From Burkholderia sp. OK233 (GTDB taxonomy: Bacteria; Pseudomonadota; Gammaproteobacteria; Burkholderiales; Burkholderiaceae): DNA of 64,000 bases. Position numbers and translations under genes: made by a program. The stretch is from contig NZ_OCSR01000001.1 of assembly GCF_900230185.1 (NCBI RefSeq), positions 2,232,001-2,296,000 on the forward strand, read 5' to 3'. Under the pieces are notes generated by a model that saw only the letters and a list, made by a program, of their open reading frames with translations, did no database searches and had not been told where the DNA came from. Positions 36,731-45,740 of this stretch are shown piece by piece. Positions within the stretch are counted from its first letter, which is position 1. Every line of letters begins with the position of its first letter.

Positions 36731-38377
36731 TTATTTCAGGCCGACGTTCATGAATTGCGTCGGGCCGAACGGGTCGATCTTGAAGCCCGTGACGTCTTTG
36801 CTGATCGGCTGATACACCGTGGAGTGGGCGATTGGCGTGAACGGCACCTGCTGTTTGAAGATTTCCTGCGCTTCCATATACGCCTTGGTTCGCTCGGCGA
36901 GATCGGTGGTGCCACGGCCTTTCCTGATCAGGTCGTCGAAAGGTTTGTAGCACCATTTGGAAAAATTGCTGCCCTTCACCGCATCGCAACCGAGCAACAC
37001 GCCAAGCCAATTGTCAGGATCGCCGTAGTCCCCCGTCCAGCCAATCAGGATCGCCTCGTGTTCGCCAGCATGGGCGCGGCGGATGTACTCGCCCCACTCG
37101 TACGTCGCGATCGTCACCTTGACACCGATCTTCGCCCAGTCTGCCTGCAGCATTTCGGCCATCAACCGGGCGTTCGGGTTGTAGGGCCTTTGTACCGGCA
37201 TGGCCCACAAGGTGAGGTCAAAGCCGTCCGGGTAGCCGGCTTCCTTCAGCAACGCCTTGGCCTTGTCAACGTCGTAAGGCGCATCTTTCAGGTTCTTGTC
37301 ATAGCCCCATTGGGTCGGCGGCATCGGGTTGGTCGCGATTTGCCCGGCGCCCTGATACACCGACTCGATGATCGCTTTCTTATTGACCGACATATCCAGC
37401 GCACGTCGCACCAGCACGTTGTCGAGCGGTTTTTTCGTCGTGTTGTACCCGAGGATGCCCAGATTGAAGCCGACCTGGCTCGGCAGAGCCAGCGACGCCT
37501 CGGTCTTGATCTGCGCAATATCCGCAGGGCGCGGGTAGCTCATCACCTGACATTCTCCGCGCTTCAGTTTCTGCAGCCGCACTGAGGGATCCGTGGTGAT
37601 CGCGAAGATGAGCTTGCCGACCTTCACAACGCCCGGTTTCCAGTAGTCGGGATTACCGTCAAAGCGGATCGTGTCGTCCTTCGTATAGCTGCGAAAAATG
37701 AACGGTCCGGTGCCGACCGGGTATTGGTTGATATCGGAAGCCTTGCCGGCTTTCAGCAGTTGATCCGTGTACTCCGCCGACAGAATCGACGCGAACGGCA
37801 TCGCGATCTGCTGCAGGAACGGCGCATCGACTTCCTTTAGCGTGAAACGCACCGTGTACGGATCCAGCTTCTCGACCTTGACGATGTTCTTTGCCATTCC
37901 GAGATCGACGAAGTAGGGAAACGGCACCGCGTACGCCTTACGGAACGGCTGGTCGGGATCCAGCATCCGCTGGTAAGTGAAGACAACGTCGTCGGCATTG
38001 AACTCGCGGGTCGGCTTGAAGAACGAGGTGGTCTGAAACTTCACACCGTGCCGCAGGTAGAACGTGTATTGCAGGCCGTCCTGCGACACGTCCCACTTCT
38101 CTGCGAGGCCCGGCTCGATATCGGTACTGCCGTGTGCGAACTCGACAAGGCGGTTATAGACCGTGTACGAGGCGGCGCTGAATTCGACGCTGGTGGTGTA
38201 CTGCGCGGAATCGAAGCCCGCCGGACTGCCCTCGGAGCAGAACACGAGGGTTTTGTCAGGCAAGGTGGCCGCGTCGGCTGCGGCGGGCGCAAGGCCGGCA
38301 GCCAGCACCGCACAGGCGCTCAAGACTGGCAGGCAGGTATGGCGAACTGCAAACAGCAATCGGGATACTGTCATCAT
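36731..38377 (-). CDS. Second dipeptide-binding periplasmic protein (DppA paralogue)
   Basis: 548 residues with a signal peptide (CLPVLSACAVLAAGLAPAAADA). The mature part begins LPDKTLVFCSEGSPAGFDSAQYTT and follows the downstream DppA almost block for block (KYQTTSFFKPTREFNADDVVFT-like, LIGWTGDYGDPDNWLGVLLGCDA). The start may be ATG 38377 or the adjacent ATG 38374; the second has better spacing to GGAG. The 200-base gap to dppA contains inverted repeats and no gene. The two copies probably arose by tandem duplication and may differ in peptide preference. Confidence 0.92.
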   Translation of the reverse strand: MMTVSRLLFAVRHTCLPVLSACAVLAAGLAPAAADAATLPDKTLVFCSEGSPAGFDSAQYTTSVEFSAASYTVYNRLVEFAHGSTDIEPGLAEKWDVSQDGLQYTFYLRHGVKFQTTSFFKPTREFNADDVVFTYQRMLDPDQPFRKAYAVPFPYFVDLGMAKNIVKVEKLDPYTVRFTLKEVDAPFLQQIAMPFASILSAEYTDQLLKAGKASDINQYPVGTGPFIFRSYTKDDTIRFDGNPDYWKPGVVKVGKLIFAITTDPSVRLQKLKRGECQVMSYPRPADIAQIKTEASLALPSQVGFNLGILGYNTTKKPLDNVLVRRALDMSVNKKAIIESVYQGAGQIATNPMPPTQWGYDKNLKDAPYDVDKAKALLKEAGYPDGFDLTLWAMPVQRPYNPNARLMAEMLQADWAKIGVKVTIATYEWGEYIRRAHAGEHEAILIGWTGDYGDPDNWLGVLLGCDAVKGSNFSKWCYKPFDDLIRKGRGTTDLAERTKAYMEAQEIFKQQVPFTPIAHSTVYQPISKDVTGFKIDPFGPTQFMNVGLK

Positions 38378-38650
38378 GTTCTCCGCACAGCAGCCAAGTC
38401 AGCTGCGCTTCGATCATAGACAGCGCAAAAATCGGGTTCAATGCGGGCTTACACCCCACGGGTAAAGATTGGATGGGAGGAATTGCTGCGCCGCAGCATA
38501 GGCAGGTTGACGCATTGACTTCCTGGACTGGATTTTCTGCGCACGATATCGGATACGACGCGTCAAGCCGCAACGGACCTGGATGCACGATTCAAGCGCG
38601 AACGTGCCGGTACAAGACTCTAGGGCTGACCAATCACCCGATTTCCGGCG
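38378..38650. other. Upstream region of the dpp operon
   Basis: About 270 bases between the start of the second dppA and the metF terminator, on the minus strand the leader of the dpp operon. It must hold the operon promoter. I see no clear sigma70 hexamer pair or known regulator site, and no gene. Confidence 0.4.
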
Positions 38651-38686
38651 AAAAAAAACCGCGCGGCCGGATACGCCGCGCGGTTT
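38651..38686 (-). terminator. Terminator after metF
   Basis: On the minus strand AAACCGCGCGGC, loop of seven bases, GCCGCGCGGTTT then a run of T: a perfect 12-base GC-rich stem with T tract, 21 bases after the metF stop. Confidence 0.9.
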
Positions 38687-38706
38687 GTACAGAGGCTACT
38701 CAGCGC

Positions 38707-39537
38707 CTAAGCGCCCAGCCGTTCGCAGATCGCCTTGGTTGCAGCGGCGCCATTGAGCGTATAGAAGTGCAGGCCCGGCACCTTCGCATCGATGAGACGC
38801 CCGCACAGGTCCGTCACCACGTCCAGCCCAAACGCGCGAATCGACTCGCGATCGTCGCCGAAACTTTCCAGACGGCGCGCGACCCAGCGCGGCACTTCCG
38901 CGCCGCACATCTCCGAGAAACGCATCAGCTGCGAGAAGTTCGTGATCGGCATGATGCCCGGCACGATCGGCACGTCGACGCCGAGCTTCCTCGCGTCGTC
39001 GACAAAACGGAAGTACGCGTCCGCGTTGAAGAAGTACTGTGTGATCGCCGAATTGGCGCCGGCCTTCACCTTGTGGGCGAAGTTTTCCAGATCGTGACGC
39101 GGCGAGCGCGACTGCGGGTGGTACTCCGGATAGCCGGCCACCTCGATCCAGAACCAGTCGCCGAATTCGGCGCGGATAAAGCTCACCAGTTCCGACGCAT
39201 ACCGCAGTTCGCCGACTGCGCCCATGCCGGACGGCAGATCGCCGCGCAGCGCGACGATATGGCGGATGCCATGTGCGCGGTACTCGTTGAGGATCGCGCG
39301 CAGGCTCTCTTTCGAGGAGCCGATGCACGATACGTGGGGCGCCGCTTCGAGCCCTTCCTTCGCCATATCGACGACGGTGTCGAGCGTGCCCTGTTGCGTC
39401 GAGCCGCCGGCGCCGAACGTGACGGACACGAACTTGGGCTTGAGCGAGGCGAGCTGCGCGCGGGTGGCGCGCAGCTTGTCGACGCCTTCCTGCGTTTTCG
39501 GCGGGAAGAATTCGAATGAAAGTTCGATCGGGTTCAT
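38707..39537 (-). CDS. metF: 5,10-methylenetetrahydrofolate reductase
   Basis: 276 residues, the usual length of bacterial MetF. TIM barrel with the start ELSFEFFPPKTQEGVDKLR (catalytic Glu in SFEFFPP), FVSVTFGAGGSTQQGT, ALRGDLP and PGIMPITNFSQLMRFSEMCGAEVPRW. It reduces methylene-THF to methyl-THF with FAD. This supplies the methyl group for methionine synthesis. It lies at the end of the unit begun by ahcY and the SAH riboswitch, so methyl supply is linked to SAH level. Confidence 0.96.
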   Translation of the reverse strand: MNPIELSFEFFPPKTQEGVDKLRATRAQLASLKPKFVSVTFGAGGSTQQGTLDTVVDMAKEGLEAAPHVSCIGSSKESLRAILNEYRAHGIRHIVALRGDLPSGMGAVGELRYASELVSFIRAEFGDWFWIEVAGYPEYHPQSRSPRHDLENFAHKVKAGANSAITQYFFNADAYFRFVDDARKLGVDVPIVPGIMPITNFSQLMRFSEMCGAEVPRWVARRLESFGDDRESIRAFGLDVVTDLCGRLIDAKVPGLHFYTLNGAAATKAICERLGA

Positions 39538-39548
39538 GATTCAGTAGA

Positions 39549-39902
39549 TCAACCGATACTGCGGTTGCCGAAAATAAGCGCGGACAGCAGCCACGAAACG
39601 ATGCTGTACAGAATCGAGCCGAAGAATGCCGACCAGAAACCCGACACTTCGAATCCCTTCAGCAGCGACGCGCACAGCCAGAAGCACAGCGCATTGACCA
39701 CCAGAATGAAGAGTCCGAGCGTGACGATCGTGACGGGCAGCGTCAACAGGATCAGCACCGGACGCAGGATCGTATTGATCAATCCGAGCACCACCGCGAC
39801 GATCAAGGCGGTGCCGAAACTGCGGATATGAATCGACGGGACGAGGTAGGTGATGATCAGGAGCGCAAGCGCGTTGATCAGCCAGGTCAGCAGCACGGTC
39901 AT
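39549..39902 (-). CDS. Small phage-holin-IV/YvlD family membrane protein
   Basis: 117 residues with four hydrophobic helices (LTWLINALALLIITYLVP, GTALIVAVVLGLINTIL, TLGLFILVVNALCFWLCASLL and SGFWSAFFGSILYSIVSWLLSALIF). The pattern and length fit the phage_holin_4_2/YvlD family of bacterial membrane proteins, which are not linked to prophages here. Function unknown. It is between ahcY and metF, 11 bases from metF, and has a good GGAGCTC ribosome site. Whether it helps methionine-cycle metabolism or is just carried along is not known. Confidence 0.8.
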   Translation of the reverse strand: MTVLLTWLINALALLIITYLVPSIHIRSFGTALIVAVVLGLINTILRPVLILLTLPVTIVTLGLFILVVNALCFWLCASLLKGFEVSGFWSAFFGSILYSIVSWLLSALIFGNRSIG

Positions 39903-39956
39903 GTAGAGCTCCTTTGGCAGGATGTCCGTTTGAACGGAAAGGGGCGGGCATGGCGA

Positions 39957-39985
39957 ACAAAGCGGCGCCTTGCGCGCCGCCTTGT
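39957..39985 (-). terminator. Attenuating hairpin between ahcY and the holin-like gene
   Basis: Seven-base perfect stem GCGGCGC / GCGCCGC (extendable to ACAA/TTGT with one mismatch) followed on the minus strand by TTTGTT. Probably a partial terminator lowering expression of the two downstream genes. Confidence 0.5.
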
Positions 39986-40030
39986 CGTCAAACTGTCATG
40001 CTTTAAAACCGCCCGCGCGCTTGATGCTAC

Positions 40031-41449
40031 TTAGTAGCGGTAGTGGTTCGGCTTGAACGGACCGTTCTTGTCGACGCTGATATAGCTCGCCTGATAGTCC
40101 GACAGCACCGTCAGTTCCGCGCCGATACGACCCAGATGCAGACGCGCCACCTTTTCATCAAGGTGCTTCGGCAACACATAGACCTTGTTTTCGTACTTGT
40201 CGCCGTGCACGAACAGTTCGATCTGCGCGATCGTCTGGTTCGTGAACGATGCCGACATCACGAACGACGGATGGCCCGTTGCGCAACCCAGATTCACCAG
40301 ACGCCCTTCAGCCAGCAGGATGACGCGCTTGCCGTCCGGGAAAATGATGTGGTCGACTTGCGGCTTGATGTTTTCCCACGTGTATTTGCGCGTCGATGCA
40401 ACGTCGATTTCCGAATCGAAGTGACCGATGTTGCAGACAATCGCGTTGTTGCGCATGGCAGCCATGTGATCGTGGCCGATCACGTGAAAGTTGCCCGTTG
40501 CCGTCACGAAGATGTCGGCCTTGTCCGCCGCATATTCCATCGTCACGACGCGATAGCCTTCCATCGCTGCCTGCAACGCGCAGATCGGATCGATTTCCGT
40601 GACCCACACCGTCGCGCCCAAACCGCGCAGCGATTGCGCGCAGCCCTTGCCCACGTCGCCGTAACCCGCCACGACCGCGATCTTGCCCGCGATCATCACG
40701 TCGGTTGCGCGCTTGATACCGTCGACCAGCGATTCGCGGCAGCCATACAGGTTGTCGAATTTCGACTTCGTGACCGAGTCGTTCACGTTAATGGCCGGGA
40801 ACGGCAGGCGCCCATCCTTTTCCATCTGGTACAGACGATGCACGCCGGTCGTGGTTTCTTCGGTCACGCCCTGGATGTGCGCGAGACGCGTGGAGTACCA
40901 CACCGGATCGGCGTCGAGATGCTTGGCGATCGATTTGTACAGCGCAACTTCTTCTTCGTTTTCCGGCTTCGAGATCACCGAACGGTCTTTCTCAGCCTTC
41001 GAGCCGAGGATCAGCAACAACGTGGCGTCGCCGCCGTCGTCGAGGATCATGTTGGCGAATTCGCCGTTCGGCCATTCGAAAATGCGGTGCGAGAATTCCC
41101 AGTATTCGTCGAGCGATTCGCCCTTGAATGCGAACACCGGCACGCCGCCTTGCGCGATCGCGGCGGCTGCATGATCCTGCGTCGAGAAAATATTGCACGA
41201 TGCCCAGCGAACGTCCGCGCCGAGTGCCGTCAAGGTTTCGATCAGCACGCCGGTTTGAATCGTCATGTGCAGCGAACCCGCGATGCGCGCACCCTTCAGC
41301 GGCTGCGAGCTCTTGTATTCCTCGCGCGTCTGCATGAGGCCGGGCATTTCGGTTTCAGCGATATTCAGTTCCTTGCGGCCCCAGGCTGCAAGCGACATAT
41401 CGGCGACGAGAAAATCTTGCTTTGAATCGAGAACTGCGGCGTTCATCAC
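40031..41449 (-). CDS. ahcY: S-adenosylhomocysteine hydrolase (adenosylhomocysteinase)
   Basis: 472 residues. It splits S-adenosylhomocysteine to homocysteine and adenosine, removing the inhibitor of methyltransferases. Motifs: [18 protein letters not shown], the NAD-binding [38 protein letters not shown], and the C-terminal [12 protein letters not shown], the conserved ending. The length includes the insertion typical of proteobacterial enzymes. It is preceded by an SAH riboswitch and a GAAAGGAGGGCG ribosome site. Confidence 0.98.
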   Translation of the reverse strand: MMNAAVLDSKQDFLVADMSLAAWGRKELNIAETEMPGLMQTREEYKSSQPLKGARIAGSLHMTIQTGVLIETLTALGADVRWASCNIFSTQDHAAAAIAQGGVPVFAFKGESLDEYWEFSHRIFEWPNGEFANMILDDGGDATLLLILGSKAEKDRSVISKPENEEEVALYKSIAKHLDADPVWYSTRLAHIQGVTEETTTGVHRLYQMEKDGRLPFPAINVNDSVTKSKFDNLYGCRESLVDGIKRATDVMIAGKIAVVAGYGDVGKGCAQSLRGLGATVWVTEIDPICALQAAMEGYRVVTMEYAADKADIFVTATGNFHVIGHDHMAAMRNNAIVCNIGHFDSEIDVASTRKYTWENIKPQVDHIIFPDGKRVILLAEGRLVNLGCATGHPSFVMSASFTNQTIAQIELFVHGDKYENKVYVLPKHLDEKVARLHLGRIGAELTVLSDYQASYISVDKNGPFKPNHYRY

Positions 41450-41483
41450 GCCCTCCTTTCTAAAAAATTGACTAGAAATTTGA

Positions 41484-41612
41484 CGTGAGCGCGGTTCGAT
41501 GCGGTGGATGGGAGCGCAATGCGCATCCTAGCCCTCCGATTGAAGCCTCCGAGCCTGGCGGGCGGCCGGCGAATATGCTGATTCGCGGTACCCGTCGCAA
41601 CGCTCCTCGAAG
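41484..41612 (-). promoter_or_regulatory. S-adenosylhomocysteine (SAH) riboswitch
   Basis: On the minus strand, upstream of ahcY, the leader reads TTCGAGGAGCGTTGCGACGG, then CCAGGCTCGG, and close to the coding start CCGCGCTCACG. These are the conserved blocks of the SAH aptamer: the CGAG/CTCG pairing of the P1/P2 core, the GAGCGxTGCxACGG joining segment and the GCGCTCAC pseudoknot strand. SAH binding turns the downstream genes on. It controls ahcY and, through readthrough, metF. Confidence 0.9.
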
Positions 41613-41667
41613 ACGAACGGCGATTGTAGCAAATCGAGATGGCTTCGGGGTGACGACGGGTTGGTGA

Positions 41668-42465
41668 TTACGCGGTGTGATTCGGCAGGGCAGAGGCCGC
41701 TGGCACGGCAGCGACGCTTGCCGTGCGCAACTGCTCGATGCCCGCGCGCGCGGATTCGAGAAACTGCCTCGAAAAGCGGAACGCGTCGGCCACGTCGGCA
41801 GGATCCGGTGTCTGCAAACCAAGAGCGATGCGAAAGTAACGTTCGGCGTGAATGCCCGCGTGATAGTGCATGCGCACGCGTTTCGCGTCGCCCAGACGCC
41901 GGTTGCCGAAAATCTCGCGCAGGGCCCACGAAAACGCGCCGTCTTCGCCGCCGATGCGGCGAAAAGCATCATCCATCGGAAAGCCGCCGAGCGCGGCAAA
42001 CACTGCGCGGCGGATGATCAGACTGCTCGGCACCGTATTGCTAAGCGTTGCGGCGTGCTGGGCGAAGTCACCATGACCGGTGAGCCCGGCCGGAAAATCC
42101 GCGTACTCGACGTCGAGCCGCACGGACACTTCATTCGGGTTCTGCGTGAGAAACGCGCTCGCGGCAGCCAGCGCGCCGGGCAGGTATTCGTCGTCGGCGT
42201 CGAGGAAGGCAAGCAGAGGGTGAGCCGCATGCATCGCGCCCCAGTTGCGCGCCCGAGCCGGGCCGCCGTTGTACGGCATCTGCAGCAAGCACACGCGTGG
42301 GTCGAGACTTCCGTAGCGTGCGACCAGCCCGGTGGATGCATCTGTCGAGCCGTCGTCCACCACGACGATCTGCGCGGCTTCCGGCTGAATCAGGCAACTT
42401 TGGAGCGCACGGGCAAGTGTCGCCGCGCCGTTGTAGCAGGGAATGATGATCGAGATTGGCGTCAT
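41668..42465 (-). CDS. Family 2 glycosyltransferase
   Basis: 265 residues from ATG 42465. GT-A fold start ISIIIPCYNGAATLARALQSCL, VVVDDGSTDAST and LLAFLDADDEYLPGAL, where the DAD is the metal/nucleotide-sugar motif. The rest (FPMDDAFRRIGGEDGAFSWALREIFG) fits an acceptor-binding helical tail. It would add a sugar to a glycan. The frame is open back to 42585, but those residues are not family-like. No operon partner; the acceptor is unknown. Confidence 0.85.
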   Translation of the reverse strand: MTPISIIIPCYNGAATLARALQSCLIQPEAAQIVVVDDGSTDASTGLVARYGSLDPRVCLLQMPYNGGPARARNWGAMHAAHPLLAFLDADDEYLPGALAAASAFLTQNPNEVSVRLDVEYADFPAGLTGHGDFAQHAATLSNTVPSSLIIRRAVFAALGGFPMDDAFRRIGGEDGAFSWALREIFGNRRLGDAKRVRMHYHAGIHAERYFRIALGLQTPDPADVADAFRFSRQFLESARAGIEQLRTASVAAVPAASALPNHTA

Positions 42466-42657
42466 GGATTGAAGCAGGCGCTGCGGGCCGAACGGTAGAG
42501 AACCGTCGATGATAGCCCGCTTCCCGTCAGGTCCATCCTGGAAAAGCGACGTGCGCGGCCGTGCCGACCCACGCACTGCGCGCAAACGGCGCCGACACGA
42601 AGCGCGCCGTTAGCTTGCACCTCAACATAAATACGATGACTTACAATCGCTCGAATC

Positions 42658-42672
42658 ATTCCAAATTGGAAT
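42658..42672. promoter_or_regulatory. LysR-type operator palindrome
   Basis: ATTCCAA-A-TTGGAAT, a perfect seven-base palindrome that contains the T-N11-A spacing of LysR-family sites. It ends 16 bases before the regulator start, suggesting self-control. Confidence 0.55.
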
Positions 42673-42688
42673 TCTGGAGCCTGAGATC

Positions 42689-43666
42689 GTGGAACTACGA
42701 GCGCTGCGGTATTTCGTCGAAGTGGTCCGTCAACAGAGCTTCACCGTCGCCGCCGAGCAGATGTTCGTCACGCAGCCGACCATCAGCAAGATGGTCAAGT
42801 CGCTGGAAGACGAAATCGGCTCGCCGCTGCTGCTGCGCGACGGGCGCCAGATGGTGCTGACCGACGCCGGCCGGATCGTCTACCAGCGCGGTCAGGACGT
42901 GCTGGCCGCACACGCGCAGTTGCAGGCCGAGTTGAACGATCTCGACACGCTCGGCCGCGGCGAGTTGACCATCGGCATTCCGCCGATGGGCGGCTCGCTG
43001 TTCACGCCAGCCATCGCCGCCTTCCGCCAGCGCTACCCGAAAATCGAACTGAAGCTGTTCGAACAGGGTTCGCGTGCGATCGAGACCGCGCTGATCCACG
43101 GCGAGCTGGAGTTAGGTGGCGTGCTGCAACCGGTCGACCCGGAAAACATCGAGGTGTTGCCGATGACCCGGCAATTGCTGTGGCTGGTCGCGCGCACCGG
43201 CTCGCGCTGGGACGATCTGCACGAAGTGCCGCTCGCCGAGCTCGCCAACGAGCCATTCGTGTTCTACGGCGAGAGCCTCGCGCTCAACGACGTCGTGCTG
43301 AACGCGTGCCGCACCGCCGGCTTTGCGCCGACCATTGTCGGGCGCAGCGGACACTGGGATTTCATGGCGGCGCTGGTGCTGGCCGGCGTCGGCATTGCGC
43401 TGCTGCCGGCACCGTACTGCCGGCGGCTCGACACGGCGCAGTTCACCTGCCGCCCCGTGGTTGAACCGGAGATTCCGTGGGAAATGGCAATCGGCTGGCG
43501 CCGCAATGGCTATCTGTCGCACGCGGCGCGCGCGTGGCTGGAGGTGGCGCGCGAGACGCTGCCGAGCCAGGCCGGTGACGATTTCATGGTGTGGCCGGGC
43601 ATCGGCATGACCGGCATCACGGCGCCCGTTCAGACACCGCCGCCGCAAACGCGGCCGGCCAAGTGA
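42689..43666 (+). CDS. LysR-family transcriptional regulator
   Basis: 325 residues from GTG 42689, with GGAG nine bases upstream. The N-terminal winged HTH is MELRALRYFVEVVRQQSFTVAAEQMFVTQPTISKMVKSLEDEIG. The effector-binding domain (GELTIGIPPMGGSLFTPAIAAFRQRYP...) follows from about residue 90. It resembles CidR/GltC-type regulators that control divergent or distant genes. The nearest divergent gene is the glycosyltransferase at 42465. The effector is unknown. Confidence 0.92.
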   Translation: MELRALRYFVEVVRQQSFTVAAEQMFVTQPTISKMVKSLEDEIGSPLLLRDGRQMVLTDAGRIVYQRGQDVLAAHAQLQAELNDLDTLGRGELTIGIPPMGGSLFTPAIAAFRQRYPKIELKLFEQGSRAIETALIHGELELGGVLQPVDPENIEVLPMTRQLLWLVARTGSRWDDLHEVPLAELANEPFVFYGESLALNDVVLNACRTAGFAPTIVGRSGHWDFMAALVLAGVGIALLPAPYCRRLDTAQFTCRPVVEPEIPWEMAIGWRRNGYLSHAARAWLEVARETLPSQAGDDFMVWPGIGMTGITAPVQTPPPQTRPAK

Positions 43667-43668
43667 CA

Positions 43669-43700
43669 ACATGCCGCCCGGTGCAGACCGGGCGGCATGT
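43669..43700 (+). terminator. Perfect hairpin after the LysR gene
   Basis: A 14-base perfect stem ACATGCCGCCCGGT / ACCGGGCGGCATGT with loop GCAG, directly after the stop codon. No T tract, but the stem strength makes it a likely transcript 3' end. Confidence 0.65.
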
Positions 43701-43808
43701 CTTCCTGGCTAAGCTGAGCTTGATGGCTTAGCCCAAAAGCCCACCTCGGAAGCCTGTCGCGAAGGCGCACCTCCGAGACTTATCTCCAAGGCCCACTAAG
43801 CGCCGTCA

Positions 43809-45568
43809 TTACTGCTGCGCGACAAACTCGATGCGGCGGTTGGCAAAGCGACCGCTCGCCGTGTCGTTGCTCGCGACCGGACTTGCATCGCCATAACCTT
43901 GCGCGACCAGCGAATCCGCCGGCCCCCCCTCTTCACGAGATACGCGCGAACCGCTTCGGCGCGCTTCTTCGACAGTTGCAGATTGGCTTGCACACCGCCG
44001 ACGTTGTCCGAATAGCCGGCCACTTCGAGCTTGGCCGTCTTGCCGTTATGCGCGCAGGCATTCAACACTTGCGCCGACTGATTCAGATCTTCCAGCGCCG
44101 AGGCCGGCACGCGCGCACCGGCGCTTGCGAAGTTGATCACCTGCAGGTTCAGCACCTTGACCACGTCCGTTGTCGCGCACGAGCTGTCCGGCGTGAGGAG
44201 GCTTTTGATCGCACCGCGGAAGTTTTCGGTTGCGTTGGCGACCGCCTGTTCGACGTTGAACGATCCGATCTGATACGAGGCGCCGAACAGCGACTTCAAT
44301 TTGTCGAGCCAGCCGAGCTTCGCGTTTGCCGCGCTGCCGCTCAGTTCGACGTGTGCGCCATCCACTTTCACCTCGGCGCCCGGCAATGCCATCAGCGGCA
44401 GCAGGCCATCCAGACGAGCGAGCCAGTCGGCCTGCCTGGTGTCCTGATTGACGGTAACGTTCGCGACGAAATGGCCGGCGCCGAAGCGCTTCGTCAGCGC
44501 GTCGATCAGTTGGGTCTTTTCGGCTTCGCTGCCAACCGTCGCGGTGAGCGTCGGCTTGCCGGCGGAGTCGACCATGAAGCTGAGCTGGCTGTCTTTGGTC
44601 AGCGCGGGCGCGACGGCGGGCTGCTGCGCCTCGAAGGCGGCATTTGCTGCTGCGGCGCTGGCGGCGGGCGTCGAAGCCGCGACATCGCTGGCCGCGGGCG
44701 TTGCAGCCGCGGCGGCCGAAGCCTCTGCCGGTGCGGACGCGGGCTGTACCGTTGCCGCGGCTTCCGCGCTGCTGCGCTCGCTGCTTTGTTCGCCTCGTTG
44801 CTCGCTATGGCAACCGCGCAGGAACAGGAAAGCCAGCACCGCAGCAATCGCCGCGAGCAACCACCACAGCCACTTGCGCGAACGGCGCTCTTCGCGCACC
44901 ACCGCGTCGGCCGGCACGCGGATGCTCGACAGGGCCTCGGCCACCGGCTTGGCGGCAGGCGTCGGATGGTCGATGTGCGCCGAGACCGCTTTCAGCTGCG
45001 ACAGAATATTGCCGGTGAACGCGCCGAGTCCGCTCAGGCCAAGGCCGGCCATCAGACGGTCGTTCAGGTACGGCGCAATGGCCGGCAGCTGATGGCCCAG
45101 CAGCGTCGGCAACTGGCCGGCGTTGCCCTGACCTTCGAGAAAATGCCGTTTCAGCAAGCCCAGCAGCGTGGCGCCGACGATGCCCGTCACGGCGTGCGTC
45201 GCATGCGCCGGCACGCCGGTTTGGGTGGCGACTTCGTCGCTGAGCGTATCGACGCGGCGATCGAGCGCGCGCTCGAGCAACTGGCGCCCCACGCCTTCCA
45301 ACTGGCTCACGCCGGTGGTGCTGCCGAGCAGTTGCGGCAACTGCTCGGCGATGTGGCCGTTCACCTCAGGCGAGAGAATCGTTGCGAACAGCGAACGCGC
45401 GCCGTCGAGCGTCGCGCCCTTCTGCATCAGGCCGGCGACCAGCGCTGGGCCGGTTGTTGCAAGCACCTTCTGGGTCGCGTCCGGCGGCAGCCCGAAACGG
45501 GCCGCCATCTGTCGCACGACACCGTCCGTCAACGCGGACTGAATCAGCTGAATCACATTGATACTCAT
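43809..45568 (-). pseudogene. DUF937/OmpA-domain protein with a homopolymer frameshift
   Basis: From ATG 45568 (MSINVIQLIQSALTDGVV) the protein has an N-terminal DUF937 (YidB-like) helical domain, one membrane helix (WLWWLLAAIAAVLAFLFLRG) at about residues 230-250, a linker rich in Ala/Ser, a BON-like stretch, and a C-terminal OmpA peptidoglycan-binding domain (YSDNVGGVQANLQLSKKRAEAVRAYLVKRG). At a run of seven C (43923-43929) the frame changes and reads a non-family tail to a stop at 43796. Adding one base restores PADSLVAQGYGDASPVASND and RFANRRIEFVAQQ with a stop at 43809. Either a sequencing error, a real mutation or slippage. Confidence 0.75.
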
Positions 45569-45740
45569 CGCTTCGCTTCCTTGATTTCCCGAACGCGTCA
45601 CCTGACGCGCTCTTTTTCGCGGCGCGATTATAGGTTTGGGGAAATCTCATAAACGAAACGGCACAATTTATGACGAATTAACCGACGTTCGCCTAAATAT
45701 TCTTATATTTGCGACCCAAATTAAGAAGATTGATGTCCGG

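Noticed and set aside
39549..39902. Prophage holin
   Set aside because: No phage genes are near; the protein lies in a housekeeping unit and the family is common in non-phage settings.
40043..41425. 460-residue open frame opposite ahcY
   Set aside because: A shadow of the conserved ahcY coding sequence.
43883..45652. 589-residue open frame opposite the DUF937/OmpA gene
   Set aside because: Arg/His/Gln-rich translation with no motif, antisense to a protein with clear domains.
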